From Nelumbo lutea (taxonomy: Eukaryota > Streptophyta > Magnoliopsida > Proteales > Nelumbonaceae): a stretch of 64,000 nucleotides of DNA. The position numbers were made by a program, and so were the translations under genes. The DNA is taken from NCBI GenBank assembly GCA_022828595.1, contig JAKGHH010000001.1, positions 72,660,401-72,724,400 on the forward strand, read 5' to 3'. Positions 11,326 to 22,974 of the stretch are shown here, piece by piece (positions within the stretch are counted from its first letter, which is position 1; every line of letters starts with the position of its first letter). The notes under the pieces were generated by a model that worked only from the letters and a program-made list of their open reading frames with translations, had not been told where the DNA came from and searched no databases.

Positions 11326-11409
11326 CTGGTGCACATTCTCATAGATTGTAGGGTCTAGCTTTTCCACACCTTCAAGACCAAATAACACAACAAAATCCCA
11401 TTCGGATAC
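11326..11409 (-). other. Candidate internal exon (84 bp, phase 0), family unknown
   Basis: On the minus strand TTTTGCAATTCAG gives an acceptor, then 28 codons with no stop (VSEWDFVVLFGLEGVEKLDP then TIYENVHQ), then CAG|GTATTC as a donor. Exact codon length, splice signals and protein-like composition suggest a real exon. It may be a captured gene piece inside the transposon-like loop, or part of a host gene whose other exons I could not see. I do not recognise the protein. Confidence 0.35.
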
Positions 11410-11789
11410 CTGAATTGCAAAATAAAGAAAAGAATCACATAGTTATATTAGAAATAGTTAAAAATTAAATTGAATTCAATAAAACTTCAAAATAACCGAA
11501 GTGATGCTTAGTCATCCTATATAACCTATTGGGATCATTACTAATTGTGATATGGCCAAAAAACCAATGTGGCAATTCATGTTAGATCCCTAATTCATCT
11601 AACTATCACCCTCAATTGTTCCCATACTTGAAACTATTGAAGCCTACAATGAAACATGAAGTTTGATTGAAATATAAAGAAATTCATAGAAATGGTGAAA
11701 AACTTACATGTAATAACCTTGTCATGGTGAAAAACCCAAATCATCAAGAACATCTGAATGATTTTTTTTCTTTTTTTTTTCTTTCAGAA

Positions 11790-12450
11790 AATTAACTTCA
11801 CCGAATTTGGATAGTGGAAAAAAAAAAGATACGGTTTAGGTATAATGGTTCAATTTAGAGAAGTAACAACTTTTAGAAAAAAAGCAAAAGTTTCGATTCT
11901 TTAATTATTGCAGCAAATAACTAACACTGAAAAGATAGACAGTAGCTAGGGTTTTAGGGTTGAAAATCATTAGAGGTTAACATTTTAACCTATTGTTTGT
12001 GCTTTGTCCGATGCTCGATGGTTGCAACAGCGTCAGTGATTGTAGCGGCAGCCCGGATGGAGTGCTGGGTTTCCAATTTGGAGGAAGAGGGAAGAAGAGG
12101 AAACAAGAAAACTGGGGAGAGAGAGAGAGAAGAATAACCATCGCCGGCGGTTGATGTCTGATGGCACAATCGTCGCCGGTGGTTGGAGTGGAACAAGGAA
12201 GGTGAGAGAAAGTAGTGTTGAGTAGACGATGTGAACTCCTAAGCAAGAGGTAGGGCGAGTGAGAAAAAGGAGTATTGGTGGGTTTTTCAAAATATAGTAA
12301 AAATAATAAAATAAAAAAATGGTCGTTAGTTTCAGCCTTCGAAACCTCCATTACAATCCAATGACGTGTTAAATTTTCATTGGTGGTTGTAGAGTTTTTT
12401 TTTGCAACCACGATGTAGAGGATGTGAACTCGTTCCAACGCTCTCCCGAC
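11790..12450 (-). repeat. Right arm of the inverted repeat pair
   Basis: Minus-strand homologue of 8640-9330. Its minus-strand open frames (11977-12468 and overlapping ones) mirror those of the left arm and are not considered genes. Confidence 0.75.
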
Positions 12451-12633
12451 ATAATCTGACATGGCCACTCAGGGTACTTAAAGGCCAGAAAATTCACCAA
12501 GTGTTTACTTAGTGCTCAGTTGCTCACTCTATGTATGCTTATTCGATCCGGACGTGCAAGGAATAGGCCTTCACGTTTCGCATCATTGAGTGAATTCACA
12601 ATTTCACGTATTCCATGTGACATTGATCCCTTC

Positions 12634-13247
12634 TATTCGGGTTATGGTTGAGCTAGATCCGAATGCCATGTGTCGCCTACATGGCCACCTTATCTCCTTG
12701 GCCACACCAACATCGCGTCACCTCCGTGGCCCAACTTATCTCCTTGGCCACATCATCACCACATCACCTCCGCGGCCCTACCCTATCTCTTCAACCACAT
12801 CAACGCCATGCCATGTGGATAAGCGCGACCAAGACAAGAGATCATCACGTGGATGGGGACAATTACGTTGGGGATTAGGTCTTATCCTGAAGACCTCGGT
12901 GGGTAACCTCATCTTGACAACCTGAAAGCCTCATCCGATCATAACACAAATCATCGACTATGAAAAGGTACATTCCGCTCAAGGTAAAGGATCCAACTTT
13001 TGACACCCATACTGTTACTCTGCTTGGACCAACACCGTTCTCTAACTGATTGGCCCGACCGCCCACCACTTTCTATTGACTTGAGCGTCAAAATATCTAC
13101 CTAGGGATAACACCTCGAGCCTCTGACATTTTCTTGGTTTCAAATCTCATTGTGCGACTTTGTCCTTCCACCTGGGCTCTGCCCAGTTGGTAGGGACTAT
13201 TTGATTGTGACCTTGGTTCTTGCATTATCTAGGATCAAATAACATCA
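12634..13247 (+). repeat. 5' LTR of Tat-type gypsy element
   Basis: Matches 18229-18839 along its length. The first dinucleotide has mutated from TG to TA. The LTR is rich in repeated GGCCAC and CACCTCC units. Short open frames in it are spurious. Confidence 0.9.
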
Positions 13248-13268
13248 GATTGACGTTGTCTATGGAAA
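13248..13268 (+). other. Primer-binding site region of gypsy element
   Basis: ATTGACGTTGTCTATGG right after the LTR resembles the TTGGCGCCGTCTGTGGG seen after Tat LTRs, with CpG-decay type changes. Confidence 0.65.
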
Positions 13269-13320
13269 ACACACAAAAAGCCTTTCCAAAACCCTCTCTT
13301 TACCATGCAATCAAGGAAAG

Positions 13321-15290
13321 ATGTCAATAAACACCTCTGAAAGATCAACAGGTCAATCCCCATCTCGGGGATCCCGTTCTCATTACAACTCTCCACACCA
13401 TGAAACCCAACAACCTCAGTAGCAAGCCGCGGTCAACTCTGTTCAACTCCAAGCAATGCAAGAAAAGGTCGGCAAGATCTTGGCGATGATGTAGTCACTG
13501 GGGTCTACAATGCCGCCCACTCAAATCGTCCCCCCTCTTGCCCCAACACGTACCATGACTGATCCTCGCCCTGAGGACCCCAAAACGTGTCGGTTGGACA
13601 AAGACAAGGCGTAGCCTGAGCAAGAAAAATAAGATGTCTCAAGAAGATTGAACTCGTCTGCCCGGTCCTGTGAACACGACAACCATAGAAAAACTCATCA
13701 ATCTGCTTGGGTTCTAGCCAAAGAAAGGCTCAACAAATGGACGCCACACCAGCTGGTCTCCATTGCCGAGTCCAGTTCGGTCAAGGACCGCCCAACACCA
13801 CCCAAGAAGGAGAGGGCCACGCATGCCGTGACTCTTGTCAGTAAGGATGCCGAGATCCGAGAACTTCGACAACGCCTAACCAAGTTGGAGTGCAGCCAGA
13901 CTCAAAGAAGTACAACCCCTCTTGTGATTCGCCTAGTGGAGCCGAATAGTCAGCCCACCAAGGAGCCTCCCTTCACCCAAGAAATCATGGACGAGCTCCC
14001 CTTGGTCAGTTGGAGAGCACCGCAGTTCGAGAGGTACGATGGGACCGCGGACCCCGAGGACCATGTTGCAGCCTTTAAAGCCTAAATGATGTTGCATGGC
14101 TCATCCGAAGGCTTGATGTGCAAAGCTTTCGTGGCGACACTCAAAGGAGTAGCCCTGACCTGGTATTCCTCCCTCCCCTTGTGCTCCATCTCCTCTTGGG
14201 AGCAGTTGGAGAGCTAGTTTTTGGCATAGTTTACAACAAGCCAAAAGTAGTAGAGGACTTCGGCAAGCCTCATGTAAATGCGGTAGGGGATGGTAGAATC
14301 CCTCAGAGACTACCTGGTGAGATTCAACACTGAGGCACTACAAGTCTGACACTTGAACCAGTTAGTGACCATCACGACTATCTAGCACGGTCTGTGCCCT
14401 TCCCGATTCAATTTCTCTATCTCCAAGAATCCTCCTCAAGCCATAGTTGCACTGATGACCCATGCATAAAAGTACATCAATGCAGAAGAAGTAGAAGCAC
14501 AACAGAGAGATGAGGAGGAACGACCCGACCAAGTTTCAAAGTATCACTACGTACCAACCCGTATTAGCCGCTATGTATCGTTTTGGGACCCTTTCGATAC
14601 ACCCCTACAGTGGGTGTATCGGGGGTTTGACCATTTCAAGGGATGGAGGGGTCCTAGATCGGCTCCCTTGAACTAGTTTTGAAAAAAAATAAAAAAAAAA
14701 GTAAAAAAAAAGTATCAAAATATGCCCCTACCGGCATATCGGGTGTATCGATATTTTGAACCTTGGACCTGACAAAAAGAGACGAGATTCCGAAGAATGT
14801 AGGACAGAGAGGACGGACCGAGACGATAAGAGACAAGATCGCCAATTAGACTAAAGACCGAGGATCCCACCACCAACTTACAGAAATTTCACGCCGTTGG
14901 ATACATCGCAGTATGAAATTCTCATGCAGATTTGTGACCGCAATAACGCTCGGTGGTCTGAGAAGATGAAGCCTGAGAGCAATAAGAGGAACCGCAACAA
15001 ATACTGTGCATTCCACTAAGACCATGGCCACAACACTGACGACTGTTACGATCTGCACCACCACATTGAGGACCTGATCAGGTGCGGATGCCTCAGTGGG
15101 TTTATTGACAACAGGGATGAGAAAGTAGAAGAACTATGGCCAGCAGGCAGACCTCCACCCCAGGCTCCCCCAGTCCGGGTCATTGCAACAATTTCGAGCA
15201 GGATGATTGTCAGGGAAGAGAGTGGTGTCGGCCGAGACAATCACCCAATCACAGAAACCCTGACAACGGAAGGCGCATAGTGAAAGTGTT
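13321..15290 (+). pseudogene. Gag of Tat-type gypsy retrotransposon (degenerate)
   Basis: A methionine at 13321 opens a frame with several stops, best preserved at 13648-14085. That part shows a coiled-coil-like segment (EIRELRQRLTKLE) and the capsid lead-in PPFTQEIMDELPLVSWRAPQ followed by RYDGTADPEDHVAAFKA, typical of Tat gag. The same frame continues with the capsid block GLMCKAFVATLKGVALTWYSSLP near 14110-14190. Near 15000-15090 a CX2H...HNTDDCYDL motif marks the nucleic-acid-binding knuckle. It ends near APPVRVIATIS at about 15160-15200. Protease and the rest of pol should follow but do not. Gag would form the retrotransposon particle; this copy cannot. Confidence 0.85.
14530..14765. mobile_element. 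hAT-like MITE inserted in gypsy gag, TIR CAAGGTTCAAA
   Basis: Left end CAAGTTTCAAAGTATC and right end (inverse) CAAGGTTCAAAATATC are inverted repeats. Flanks GACCCGAC (14522-14529) and GACCTGAC (14766-14773) differ by one base, giving an 8-bp target duplication. A related copy lies at 62868-63339. The insertion postdates the gypsy element. Confidence 0.85.
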
Positions 15291-15954
15291 GGAATATCAG
15301 GAACCTAAAGATGTACTACTTATGGTTCCAATTAATAAAGCCAACTTTCTTCTGCACTTAGTTGTTCGACACACACTGTGTGGCACACACTGCTTGGCAT
15401 ACTGCACGACAGATGCCTCTCGACAGATCACACGACACATGTCGCGCATTACACATCGTCCAGCCAAACCCTCAATGGTTGAGACATCCGCGCAATGACT
15501 CGGCTGACCTATGACGGCTAGAGCCTGCAATGCATAGCGACACGCTAGCCAGGAAACGTATAGCCGAACAATTCATTTGACTCGATCGTTGATGGCAGAG
15601 CCCAAAGCGAATAAGAACATTCCCGCCTCTTAAGGCCAGAGAGCATCCACCGAACTCTGCACACCTTATTGACGAAGCATCAGATCAGAGCTAGCTGAGA
15701 AACGACTAACCCATGAAGAGCCGAAAGCTCCCGAGACCTGTAACTGAGCATCCCCCAAGGGATGAGAACTCTGAAAACACTTTGGCCAAGAAAGCTAAAG
15801 AACAAAGATCTCAGCCACTCCCGACCTCGGTCATAATAAGATCGAGGCCTACAACTTGGTTCCAAAAAAAGGGTACACAAGCTCGAAACCAAAAAAGCAT
15901 CTTCCCATTAATTAAAAGTTTGTACAAGGTTTTAGGCATGGCATATTGAGTCGT
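15291..15954. other. Gypsy interior without recognisable coding sequence
   Basis: This stretch replaces the expected pol genes. No protease, RT, RNase H or integrase motif was seen on the plus strand. The open frames at 15136-15498 and nearby are not family members. Confidence 0.6.
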
Positions 15955-17767
15955 TTACATCATTCAAAAGAAAAAAAAAGAGAAGGGGAGACAACATCAG
16001 CAAAGCAGAACAAAAAAGACAAGCAGTAACACAACGGGAATACAATCCGTCTTCGGCAGAACGATCTTCGGCCTCCTCAGCTCTCCGGGCAGGTAGACAC
16101 CAGTCATGTTGCACTCGATGGGAGGGGTGTTGGCATCGTAAGGACCCAAGCTCTATGCGACCTCAGCGATGTTGGGGAATCAACAAAAAATCTTGTTTCG
16201 AAAGTGATCGAACCCCGTCTTGAAGGAACACGCAGTGAAATAATCCATCTCATGGTAGTACTCCACCGAGCCCCTAAACGAAGCAACTGCCTCCTCACCT
16301 ACTCATGCCTCCCTTTCAGCAGCCTCCTTCTTTAGTTGCTCTCACATCGCCTTCATCTTGGAGTTACGCCCCTTCAGATTGCGGATGGTGTATGTCTGCT
16401 CACCTATGCTATGCTTTAGCTTAGCTACCTCTTCCTCCAATGCGGCCATCCGCGCACCAGCTGCCTCCAGCTCAGCTAACCAAGCCTTCAATTGTAGGAC
16501 CTCGACATGATTTGCCTTATAGAGGCGCTGTAGTGACTAAAGGCGGTCAACCATCGTGATTGTCGAGCAAGCATTCTGCAAAGAAAATCAAAGTGTCAGC
16601 ACAACCACTTCAATTGACCAAAATGAAAACAAAGTGCGAGCACAGACTCACCAAAGTAGCTAGAAAAAGGAACATGTTCTCTAGGGCACCGCTCGTAGAA
16701 TCCGCCACCTCCCGCCTCATGGCCTGTGTCAGAATGCCGCATAGAAGTTGCTCAGGCACCCCTTCCTTTCTAAGTTTGTCCTCAGAATGGACATTCCACT
16801 ACGACATGTGAAGAGAAGGACTACCGCCCTCTGGTGCGTTCACTCGCGGGGAAGGGGGTATGGCTTGGGTGCCCTCCTCTAGGTCGACCACCACGACCTC
16901 TTCCTCAGACCTTTGCCTAACTCTCCTTTGCTGTTGGGGACCCCCCTCAGTAGACCTCGATGGCACCACCTTAAACTGGGGTTGGGCCCTCTGAGCACCT
17001 TGGCTACGCTGTCCTGCCCAACCCTCATCAGGTGAAGGATCTCCTCTTGACTTGCCATCTTAGCACCTGCACCAAAACAAGCATCCAATTAGTAGTCATT
17101 AGCTCAAAAAAATAATGAGATTGAAAAATAAAGAACCGAAGCAACGAAATGGACCAGCCTCCTCACTCATCAGCCCAGTGCGAATCAACATCGAGAAGGA
17201 CATATAGCGAATCACATCGATCTCCTAAATCATGCCTATTGCCACCCTTTCCTCCTTGGTAAGCCGAGCCAAAGCAGGCTGCGGCACCTTAGTCCTTGGC
17301 ACCTAGAGCATGGCCAATAGAGGTGATCCCTCAGTACGATGCACAAATAAGAATCTCTCCTTCCAGTGCTTCACCAAGGATGAGGTCCTGACCAACACCT
17401 TAATGCGTTGCCTGGCTGAGAAGTAGTAATACCCCTGCTAGTGGTGCTTCAATTGAAGGAAGTAGGTAACCACCCCCAGGGTAAGTTCGACATCGTAGAT
17501 AAAACAGTAAGACATAAGGCCGATCAGGAACCTAAAGGAGTACGACATTAGTTGCACTGGTAGTACTCTGTACCACTCAAACACCCCGACTACCCCGTCG
17601 TGCAATGGGAACCTCAGCCAAGACTCTAGACTTTTCTCATACACATAGAGCTCGCTCGACCGAGCATCTGTGGGCCTCTCACCATCCCTCAAACACCCTG
17701 GCTCAAACTCATAATAGGAAGAAAGGAAATCAGAGGAAGAGGAAAAATGGAAGGTCAAGGAAGACAT
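15955..17767 (-). pseudogene. Antisense ORF of Tat gypsy element: gypsy-type transposase-like protein
   Basis: The minus strand starts at an ATG at 17767 (MSSLTFHFSSSSDFLSSYYE). After 109 codons and a stop the same frame continues with GYYYFSARQRIKVLV and WKERFLFVHR, matching the plant 'putative gypsy type transposon' domain (WYYFSAR...WK.RFFFV). Downstream parts are rich in coiled-coil sequence (AELEAAGARMAALEEEVAKL near 16430-16480) and end with a GFDHFRNKI...YDANTPP...GVYLP tail near 16120-16200, as in the C-terminal part of these proteins. Several stops disrupt it. Tat elements are known to carry extra ORFs, some antisense. Their role is not established. Confidence 0.75.
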
Positions 17768-18228
17768 CTTACCAAATCTTGTAGGCTAAGGTCATGGTGA
17801 AGCAAACACCGAACACCATAGACTACTCCTTGCCAAGCTCTCTAAGTGAATTCTTTCGCAAATGATGAAGGGGAAATGCTCTTCCCCCTATTTATAGAAT
17901 TCTCAACGATCTAGATCAAAGTAAAATCAACGATGAAGATCAAGCGCCACTCTGACAAGCTCGGGAAGACCAATCAGTGCTACCACCCTTCATACACGTA
18001 GAGCCTCGAGATGAGAAACAATGCGCCTGACAACCCATTTTGGAAATGGGACCTCCGTTGAACCAATTGGTTCATTTAGAAAAACCGGTCCAACCTCGAG
18101 TCATGCGGTCCAAATCAAATGCTCAACCAAACTTCAACTTCAAGCTCCTCAACCGAGAACCGAAGAACTCTTCCATGCCACACCATGGCTGAGCACTTCA
18201 GTCCTCGACTTCAGAACTGGGGGAGTGG

Positions 18229-18839
18229 TGTTTGGGTTATGCTTGAGCTGGCTCCAAATGCCACATGTCACCTACGTGGCCGCCTTATCTCTTCGGCCAC
18301 GTCAGCATCACGCCACCTCCACAGCCCAACTTATCTCCTCGACCACGTCAGCACCGCGTCACCTCCACGGCCTACCCTATCTCTTCAGCCACATCGACAC
18401 CACACCATGTGGATAAGCGTGACAAAAATAGGAGATCATCACGCGGATGGGGACAACTACACTGGGGATTAGGTCTTATCTCGAAGACCTCGGCGGATAA
18501 CCCTATCCCGACAACCCCGGAAGCCTCATCTGATCTAGACACAGATCATCGGCTATAAAAAGGTACCTCCCACTCATGGTGAAGGATCCAACTTTTGACT
18601 CCCATACTATTACTCTGCTCGAACCAGCACTGTTCTCTAACTGCTCGGCTCGACTGCTCACCGCTTTCTATTGACTTGAGTGTCAGAGTATCTACCCAAG
18701 GATAACTTCTCAGGCTTCTGATTTTTCTTGGTTTCAGATCTCATTGTGCAGCTTCGTCCTTCCACCTGGCTCCGCCCAGTTGGAAGGACTATTTAACTGT
18801 GACCTCGGTTCTTGCATTACCTAGGATCTAGTAGCATCA
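18229..18839 (+). repeat. 3' LTR of Tat-type gypsy element
   Basis: Preceded by the polypurine tract GAACTGGGGGAGTGG (18214-18228). Starts TGTTTGGG and ends AGCATCA, followed by the CCTTC duplication. Confidence 0.92.
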
Positions 18840-18844
18840 CCTTC

Positions 18845-19110
18845 TATCCTCTGTGTTTTGTCTACTTATTAATTTATTATCATCAAAGCCAAACTGACCA
18901 TTGCAATTTGCAGAGACACCCACATCCACATGAGAGAGAAAGAGAGAAAGAGATGAAGATGGCAAAGCTCATCAAATACAGTAGAAAGTTTAAGAAGATG
19001 GTGGCTACCTTAATGAGTAGCACCGATGGACAAGTCTTAATCTTGTTTCCTCATGCAGTTCACTTGGACGAGCCTTTCCACTCAACAAATAAATGCATAG
19101 GCGATCATGT
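18845..19110 (+). other. Possible 5' end of an interrupted host gene (unidentified)
   Basis: Between two LTR elements a GA-rich leader (GAGAGAGAAAGAGAGAAAG) precedes an ATG at about 18954. It opens a frame MKMAKLIKYSRKFKKMVATL followed by about 34 more residues (through LILFPHAVHLDEPFHS) that runs into the left LTR at 19111. The basic N-terminus loosely recalls SAUR-type proteins, but the rest does not match. The sequence right of the LTR element (23708 on) does not clearly continue it. Weak. Confidence 0.25.
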
Positions 19111-19846
19111 TGTCGTGGGGGTAGATCTACAGCGGAAGAAACCCGTGCAGCATCTAGGCCAAGGCTGGATAGGACAAGCCTGATACATGCTTAAGCCTAA
19201 GAGTTGCCCGATGAGATGGCTCCACCAAGGTCAGTAGCATTGGATCATGACCTTAAGGCTCATGGCCATGGCACTCTGCTGGCTCTTGTCGGTCCATGGG
19301 AGGCGCTAGTTACATGCAAAAGGGGGATGGCCATGACAAGAGGCGACTTGGCTCCGATGAGAGGGGCTCCTGTATGCTGGCGAGGTAGGCAACCGTTGTG
19401 CCGATGATGATAGACAACCGTTGGGTTGGAACACAATCATGCGCTAGGGGCAACGAGATAGATCATTCACCTTAGGCAAGGGGCTAGTGAGGTGTAGGGA
19501 CATGCTTAAGCCAGACCCGCATGCCAAGCCTCCCTTCAGTGAGCGGAGGCATAGTGCCAGTCCATGCACTGTCCCCATGAGCATGTGTGCGCCCATGAGG
19601 AGCCCTGGTAGCCATGCTAGCCATTAACCAGGGCCCTCCCCGCAAGGGATGTTGGTCTAGGAGTGCCAAGGTTAGGCACCCAAGGAGGTCGACCACCCCT
19701 CCTCAAAGAGTACGCTAAGCTTTTGGTGGTCTGCCTGAAGATAACATCAATTCTCCTAGAATTTTTACAGGCAGAAATGATGATGGTGTCCCTTAACGTA
19801 AGCCCGCCAAGCGTAAGAAAGGCTAAGCCTGTGTCAAACCGTGACA
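19111..19846 (+). repeat. Left LTR of non-coding element
   Basis: Shares with 22975-23707 long blocks such as GGCCAAGGC, AGCATTGGATCATGACCT, GGTGTAGGGACATGCTTAAG and CTAAGCTTTTGGTGGTCTG. Ends AACCGTGACA. Confidence 0.85.
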
Positions 19847-20115
19847 GGCTCTCCCACTCAATCCATTGTCATCCTTGACAATGGATCCTTTGTGAATGGG
19901 CGTCTATGTCCCATGCCATCCACTTGTGTGCCAGTTCCAGGGCTCGCCTGGCCAACTAGGGTCTCGCCTATGTTGGTGTCCATTTATGGGGACAAAACCA
20001 TTTCACCATGCCGCCCTGCCTAGACTTCACCCCCAGTGTTGAGGTTACTCAAACCGTGCAATGGCTATGCCGTTGAAAGTTTGTGAGAAGGGCCCTCGAA
20101 GAAACTGGATGTGTG

Positions 20116-21988
20116 TGAAGGGATAGAATATCCATCACATGGATGCCCAAAGACTGCGGAATAAGGGGGCGAATTACAAAAAATTTTCTCTCCCTTCAAC
20201 TGGGAATCGAATTCCCTATTTAGAAAATCATATTTTCAAGGATCATTCTTGAACAAAAAACTGAACTAGATCTGAACCAAAAGGAGTAGGGAGGGATTAT
20301 ACCTGATACGTAGAAGCAGTATCTCCCAATGAAGGTGTTCACGCCCAAGGAAGGATCCAAAATTTGCTCCCACTGAAAATGGCGCAATGTAGGGTAGAGT
20401 AGAATCAGTAGTGTTCTTCCAAAAGAACTTGACCCTTTGTAAAAATCAATCGGATGGCTTGTGAATACAACTCCAACCAATCTTTTCGCCAAAAGATTAG
20501 TATCAAGATCAAATCTTGATTTCTCCCAAGAACTGGAGATCGAACTGCTAGAGTTGGCGACTGCAGGAAGGAAGCGGCAAGAGAGTATATGCAGGGTGCA
20601 GATTCTCTCTTCTTGTGATTTCTGCTCTGAAGACAAGAATGTGTATTGTTTTGCATGTTTAAAGGCTGCTGCCCCCTCATCCTTTTATAATCTCAAAGGG
20701 ATCAGCTCCTAATCCCATTAGGAGTTGCTAACCCAAATCATATTTGGATTAGAAGTCCCTTTAAGTGATAAGGGATAACCCTTATCTTATCTGCAGATTA
20801 GATCAGCCATCTCCTAATCTAATTAGGAGGCTTTCAGATCTAAATCTTATTTAGATCTTGGACTCTCTAAGTGGATAGGGTCTGAGCCCAATCCTATCAG
20901 CTGATCCATCTCACAATTCGCTCCTTTAAGTGACTAATCAAATCAGCCCAGTTCAAAATGGGCTTAAGGCCCATTTAAGGTTATGTATTCACTTAGCCTT
21001 CCAAACTGCTGCCCAGTTGGGCTTCCTTGTATGGCGTGGGACCCTAACATTGATCTACACATCAGCCACATGGGTTTATCCCAGCCTTTGTTACAAGGCC
21101 TGGCCGAATACATTGTTATGGACAGTGCACCCCCTAAAAACCATCTCATGGTCTCTATGGGCCCAACACTTACCCTAAGTGGTCCCTAGGCCAAGCCACC
21201 TTGTAACACCCAGGGACTGTGGGCAGATACAAGATTAGCCAATCAGGTATTATCCTCAATGGTCTTACACTTAACCTCTTAGCCCATAACCCGACAAGAG
21301 AGGACCTCTCCCTCGGCTGCAAGGAACAGTGTTGCACTCTTTGCTTATATGGATCCCGGGAATTAAAACCTTTTGCAAATCATTTTGAAACCATAAAATA
21401 TATACATTTATATCTCATATAAAATATATTTTACAAAACAAATCTCAACGATTGAAATCGGCTACCGGCAGTCTAGGTTTCCATCAATGAGAGTGCATCC
21501 CCGATCATTACCTTTGTCCGACAAAGGGGCTGATCCTGTCACTATGATCACCCACTCAGATGAATTCTCAGACAGTTCCAACATACCCAGGTTTTGACCC
21601 CCGCTAAAGATCTCACTGAATGGTATATCAAAGACAACCCAATCTGACACTTAGTGCAGGGCAATATTGGAAATCTGGTCCAGTTCAAAGATTCAATTAA
21701 TCCTACACTGTATGTGCCTAGGGCCTCACCCTGGCAGCTGAGACAGGCCACCCCAACCAACTTGGTGGCACCACAGTGTCAGCCTTGATAGGATAGGTCT
21801 CCCCAGACCGACCCACTGGCTGTGAACATTCTAAACTAACACGAGTCTCATTAAGTGTCCAGTTTAAGGGTATTACACAGAATCATACAAAGGGAACATG
21901 AATCAAATATGCACTTTTATTCATTTACAATAAACTCATAAAATGCATCATTTTGGTTGAAGCTTAGGGCATACAAAATTGTCTAACA
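20116..21988 (-). mobile_element. Solo LTR, 1.87 kb, minus orientation, nested in the non-coding element
   Basis: On the minus strand it starts TGTTAGACAATTTTG and ends CCCTTCA. A perfect 5-bp duplication GTGTG flanks it (20111-20115 and 21989-21993). No interior or second LTR is present, so the full element was lost by LTR-LTR recombination. A TATA-like TTATAAAAGG on the minus strand lies near 20683-20690. A homologous fragment occurs at 59367-59990 on the plus strand. Long LTRs of this kind are usual in several plant LTR lineages; I cannot assign one. Confidence 0.88.
20682..20692 (-). promoter_or_regulatory. Probable TATA box of the solo LTR
   Basis: The minus strand reads GATTATAAAAGGATGAG, followed downstream by a leader-like region. 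Transcription would run toward 20116. It could drive transcripts into neighbouring sequence, but nothing shows that it does. Confidence 0.4.
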
Positions 21989-22974
21989 GTGTGTGCTTCG
22001 CGGAGGTCTGCCCCATGTATCATCTTTACCTCAAGGCTCGACCGTCTTCGTGGTAGCTTTTTGGTAGTGCTACCGAACACAATGTGATAGGTCTACTCCT
22101 GTTGTTGGCGTGTGTCTTGGGTACCCTTTCACCATGTTGGCCTACAGACTTCACCTCTCTGTGTGCGGGTTATTCAAACCTAGCCATGGCTTATGCACTC
22201 TTGGCCCTTGAAACTACACTTCACCATGCCGACTCGGGCTACCTCTTCACTCCGAGGGGGCCCCAATGTGCTGCTACCTCAAGGAGATCTGACTGTAATG
22301 TGTGCGAGTGTGGCAACTTTTTCCCATGACGTTGCTGAACATGCACTCGCCTTTGTGATGTGTGATTGCTACTACGAATGCTCTGCCTGTGTGATGAACT
22401 GAGCATGTCCTCTGATGCATTGCCGGTGTAGGGCTGCCATGTTCCAACGGCCAATGTACCCACATTCCTAACATTCCAATATTGTAGCTTCAATTGATGA
22501 CCCATTTGTATGCAAGACTGCCACTTCAATTATAATCCTTGACCAACCGTCGACACCAACCAATTTCGGACTGCTGTCCCCTCCTTAGTAGTGCCTCTAA
22601 CAAGATACGAAACAATGGCTCATTCTTCATGGAACCAATATGTAGGCGCACCGCCCACAACTCGCTAAAATGAACAACAATTGATGTCCATGAGGAAGTA
22701 TGACACTCCTCCACTCAAACCACCACAATATGCTTTCCATTAATTGGCCCATGAGTCTGCCCCCGCATGAGCATAGCGCCCAATGTGTCTGCCCCCACAA
22801 GTGCACTACTTTTGTGGTCATTGGACTGGGGACATGATGAATGGCCTCTTGCTAGGCTTGATGTATAGATGCTTGCTTGTACCCGAGTGGAAGTGCCTAG
22901 GGACCACACCCCACGATGTGCTGCTTGTGATAACCGCTTCAACTAACTCTGTGTGGATTTTCTCTAATACCAAC

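Larger units (their letters stand above)
8640..12450. mobile_element. Candidate long-inverted-repeat DNA element or inverted repeat pair
   Basis: The plus-strand sequence 8640-9330 is clearly homologous to the minus strand of 12450-11790: shared blocks include GTTCACATCC near the outer ends, GGAGTTCACATC, a CT-microsatellite block, AACCCAGCACTCCAT, CCTCTAATGATTTT, and ATTGAACCATTATACCTAAA. The arms are about 650-690 bp and the loop 2.5 kb. Ends and target duplications are not clear, so it could be one element with long terminal inverted repeats (MULE-like) or two independent insertions. The loop holds no transposase but has an exon-like segment at 11326-11409. Confidence 0.6.
12634..18839 (+). 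mobile_element. Complete Ty3/gypsy (Tat-type) element, pol-less, 6.2 kb
   Basis: Two direct repeats of about 612 bp bound the element: 12634-13247 (starting TATTCGGGTTATG) and 18229-18839 (starting TGTTTGGGTTATG, ending CATCA). A perfect 5-bp target duplication CCTTC flanks it (12629-12633, 18840-18844). A Tat-like primer-binding region follows the left LTR and a purine tract GAACTGGGGGAGTGG precedes the right one. The 5-kb interior holds a stop-ridden gag with its zinc-finger region, and an antisense transposase-like ORF. No protease, reverse transcriptase or integrase motif was found, so it is non-autonomous. A MITE is inserted in gag (14530-14765). Confidence 0.92.

Noticed and set aside
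12590..13069. Open frames in the 5' LTR of the gypsy element
   Set aside because: The same region in the 3' LTR gives frames that differ in frame and length; LTR sequence, not genes.
18021..18558. Three overlapping plus-strand frames of about 100-130 codons
   Set aside because: They span the purine tract and 3' LTR of the gypsy element and follow its GGCCACCTC-rich repeats.
20220..20712. Minus-strand frame of 138 codons in the solo LTR
   Set aside because: Lies in the LTR downstream of its TATA box. No family match, and no support outside the LTR. Probably a leader region.
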